Source: Dipetalonema caudispina
Taxonomy: Eukaryota > Nematoda > Chromadorea > Rhabditida > Onchocercidae
NCBI GenBank assembly: GCA_013365325.1
Contig: JABVXV010000024.1
Span: forward strand, 1-64,000
Length of the DNA: 64,000 bases
Reading direction: 5' to 3'
In this document: piece after piece, positions 62,001-64,000 of the stretch
How the letters are laid out: the number at the start of each line of letters is the position of its first letter
Position numbering within the stretch: the stretch's first letter is position 1
Made by a program: the position numbers and the translations under genes
Notes under the pieces: generated by a model
What the model saw: the letters and a program-made list of their open reading frames with translations, nothing else
What the model was told of the DNA's origin: nothing
Databases searched by the model: none

Positions 62001-62672
62001 ATTTTTTGAAGATTATTTCCCGAAAATATTAATTTTGCAATAGCATTAAATTCAAAATCCATTTGTATTGTTCATCTTTAATTTCTGAACATTACCCTTT
62101 AATCTTTATTACTGAAAATTATGGAAATTAAGAAATGGACATACCAGGACAAGGTCCAGAAAATTGTTTTTTTACTGGATTACCATGGCATATGGCTCGT
62201 TTAACTTCACAATACGAATTATAAGTCCTTCCATCATTGCCACATATCAGCTCAACATTCATTTCTTCGTAATTGCACAATTTTTGCATAAGACACTCCT
62301 CTTCTCCTTGCTAAATATCTTACAAAAATAAGATTAACAAATAAGTAAAATAAAGCTAAAGTAGAGTGTTTCGAAGTTTTTATTTAATTAAAGAAAAATT
62401 TAAAAATATCACTTCATACTTACTATTAAAGAGTACCAAAAGTTTCACTTTTGAATTTATGTGGAAGAATGATGAAAATCATTCAAATGTTGTATTTTTA
62501 ATGTTGCAAACAGAAAACTTACAGATCGTTGGTTTCTAAGCTGTGCAATTGTAGTTAATGCGAATGCATTTGTGCAAGTGTTACCCAAACCAATAATCAA
62601 ATAAGTAAGCAATAAGTAAATTGGCATTGTTTGAGAATGATTTCTGGCCCAGTAGGCTATCCAACCCACCAT
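58965..62672 (-). CDS. SMOC/SPARC-family secreted protein A: Kazal, thyroglobulin-1, EC, polyQ tail (9 exons, about 364-379 aa)
   Basis: Exons (minus): 62672-62523, 62310-62145, 61939-61818, 61695-61593, 61276-61217, 60963-60874, 60538-60415, 60068-59968, 59188-58965; all phases agree. A signal peptide (MPIYLLLTYLIIGLGNT) starts at Met16, so translation may begin at 62,627. Exon 2 is a Kazal/follistatin-like domain (CGNDGRTYNSYC, then AICHG and SGPC). Exons 3-4 form a thyroglobulin type-1 domain (RCQLERTYQLK, YVPEC, DGSYATIQCHRSTGYCWCV, GRPLPSTS, IPNC). Exons 6-8 form the EC domain (CSTADRSTFNANLLNIFKKE, EF-hands QLDSDKNNRLSSKEF and CDLNKDGEISVREW, with KTCAKKFTKYC). Exon 9 adds an Asn-rich stretch and 22 glutamines, ending EEVQGEQPNSS. 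The EC domain resembles vertebrate SMOC closely. The intron after exon 3 appears to start with GC, since CAG then TGT must join inside IQCH. Confidence 0.87.
59013..59078 (-). repeat. CAA/CAG repeat encoding 22 glutamines
   Basis: Twenty-two consecutive Gln codons, nearly all CAA with rare CAG, in the last exon of SMOC-like gene A. Likely length-polymorphic. Confidence 0.9.
61309..61368. repeat. 20-bp tandem repeat, three copies
   Basis: TGTTATCGTGGTACTCATCC recurs at 61,309, 61,329 and 61,349 with one to three changes per copy. It lies in intron 4 of SMOC-like gene A, about 30 bp upstream (on minus) of exon 5, so it sits close to the acceptor region. Confidence 0.85.
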
Positions 62673-64000
62673 GCAACAATTTTGGATGCTGTTTTGTTGA
62701 TAGCGCTTCTTATCATTATCACTGAATCAAAACGATTCAAAAATGTACAGTATGGAGAGAAAATATAGAACCTGAAATTGTTGAAGATACTCAAAAATAA
62801 GCGATGATTTATAGAGGAGGAATCGCTATTTGATATATGACACCATTTAGATTAATTAGGAATCTTCATGACAAGTTCAATCACGTCTGTGACTTCCAAT
62901 CATTCGAAAATCGTTTAAATGAAACGTTGAGAACAGAAACACATTCACTACTGTTCAATGCCAAAATGACAAATCAAAGAATTATTAACAAAATATGGGA
63001 TATTTGAATAATTATCGTTTAAATGAATGCTCATTGCCTTTATTTAATAATAATATCCATAAAGAGCTTTCTTCTAAATTTATTAATTCTTTTAAAATCA
63101 TTTTCAAAGCATAAAAAAAAAAGGAGAGAAAAGTCTCATTGAGTGTGACCATCTGTCCTTTTGAATTAAAAGGGAAAGGGTCGAGAGAATATAAAAAAGT
63201 ACAAGCCTTGTCGGTAAATCATTTAAAAAACAAATAAAATTTTTTTAGCAACAAATTTACATCTCAATGAAATTGTCCCAGTGGTACTAGTTTGTACCTT
63301 CCAATTCACTTTCGCTTACAATTCTCATAATGTACTGCATAAATTAAATATATCAAATATATATATATCAAATATGTAAATATATATTTATCACATATTA
63401 CATATCATATTTACACATGTATCATATATCGTACTGATATCGTATATTTTATATACTGTATTCAAACATATATATTATATATGCATAATAAATACTATAA
63501 ATTAAAATGTAACATATTTGTACAACTATATATATCAAATATACAATTAACTCCTACATTTATGAGTAAAAGCTTAATTGTACAGTCTAATTACTGTAAT
63601 AGCAGTAGAAGTAAATTAAAGGGCTTTAGTACCATAAGTTAAAAGTGGTAAAATATCAGGTTTAATTCAAATTTACAGCTTCTACATCATAAATGTGAAA
63701 GAAAAAATAGGAAATAAAGAAATTATGGTCTAGTTACGACGATGAAGGCAGCTGCTTAGAGTTAGTGAACATATGTCAAGGTAGCTGAGGTATTTCAAAT
63801 GGGAATTTTTTTTTATTTAATTAATTACTCGAATCGGAAGAGCCGGAAGGCTATTAATTTTTTTGTGTTCAAAAGTTGATTGAATTGACTGATTAGAAAA
63901 AAAATATAGTAAAGATATATTGCTTTAGTTTTACTACCAAACCAAATTTGTTTTTAAGTTATTTCGGTATCTTCAAGATATGTTTGTTTACATCATAGCC
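62673..64000. other. Upstream flank of SMOC-like gene A
   Basis: No exon is supported. It should contain the gene A promoter. A strongly AT-biased block of irregular TATA, CATATAT and ATCAAAT words lies at about 63,353-63,545. Confidence 0.5.
63353..63545. repeat. AT-rich low-complexity block
   Basis: Irregular ATATAT, TATCAAATAT and CATATTACATATC words with local dyad symmetry. No clear unit length. Confidence 0.6.

Noticed and set aside
1..64000. Integrated virus, bacterial insert or LTR retrotransposon
   Set aside because: No reverse transcriptase, integrase, capsid or bacterial protein motif was found in any of the open frames; the GC-richer island at 10 kb is the only compositional outlier and shows no such protein.

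Overview
The window is AT-rich eukaryotic DNA with short exons, introns ending in TTTTCAG or TTTAG, long homopolymer runs, and 3' splice acceptors placed a few bases before start codons, as expected for SL trans-splicing. Together with the gene content (a VAB-8-type kinesin, an RTF1 with matching intron-rich structure, SMOC-like secreted proteins) this points to a nematode. The large introns and low gene density suggest a clade III parasitic species, perhaps a filarial worm, but that last step is inference. No bacterial, viral or CRISPR-like segment was found.

Layout. 1-12,117: no supported gene; it holds tandem repeats, a 47-bp near-perfect palindrome, an AT-rich palindrome and a GC-richer island. 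12,118-26,719 (+): a 22-exon gene for a VAB-8/KIF26-type degenerate kinesin of about 1,013 residues. 28,103-47,015 (+): a 17-exon gene for RTF1, the Plus3-domain protein linked to the Paf1 complex. Its intron 12 is 12.4 kb long and contains, on the opposite strand, a complete five-exon gene for a four-helix MARVEL-like membrane protein (35,849-33,765). 49,342-50,650 (+): a short HP1-like protein with chromo and chromo-shadow domains. 62,672-58,965 and 55,939-52,938 (both -): two adjacent genes for secreted SPARC/SMOC-family calcium-binding proteins. The first is Kazal-thyroglobulin-EC-polyQ and the second is thyroglobulin-EC. The intron phases would also allow exons 1-5 of the first to splice to exons 2-7 of the second, which would rebuild the FS-TY-TY-EC layout of canonical SMOC.

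Exon models were built by hand from reading frame, splice sites, phase and family similarity. They add up in frame for every gene except one doubtful junction in the HP1-like chromo domain. Three introns appear to use GC rather than GT donors. The genes do not form an obvious pathway: two are chromatin or transcription factors (RTF1, HP1-like), one is a cell-migration and axon-guidance protein (VAB-8), two are extracellular-matrix or BMP-modulator type proteins, and one is a membrane protein.
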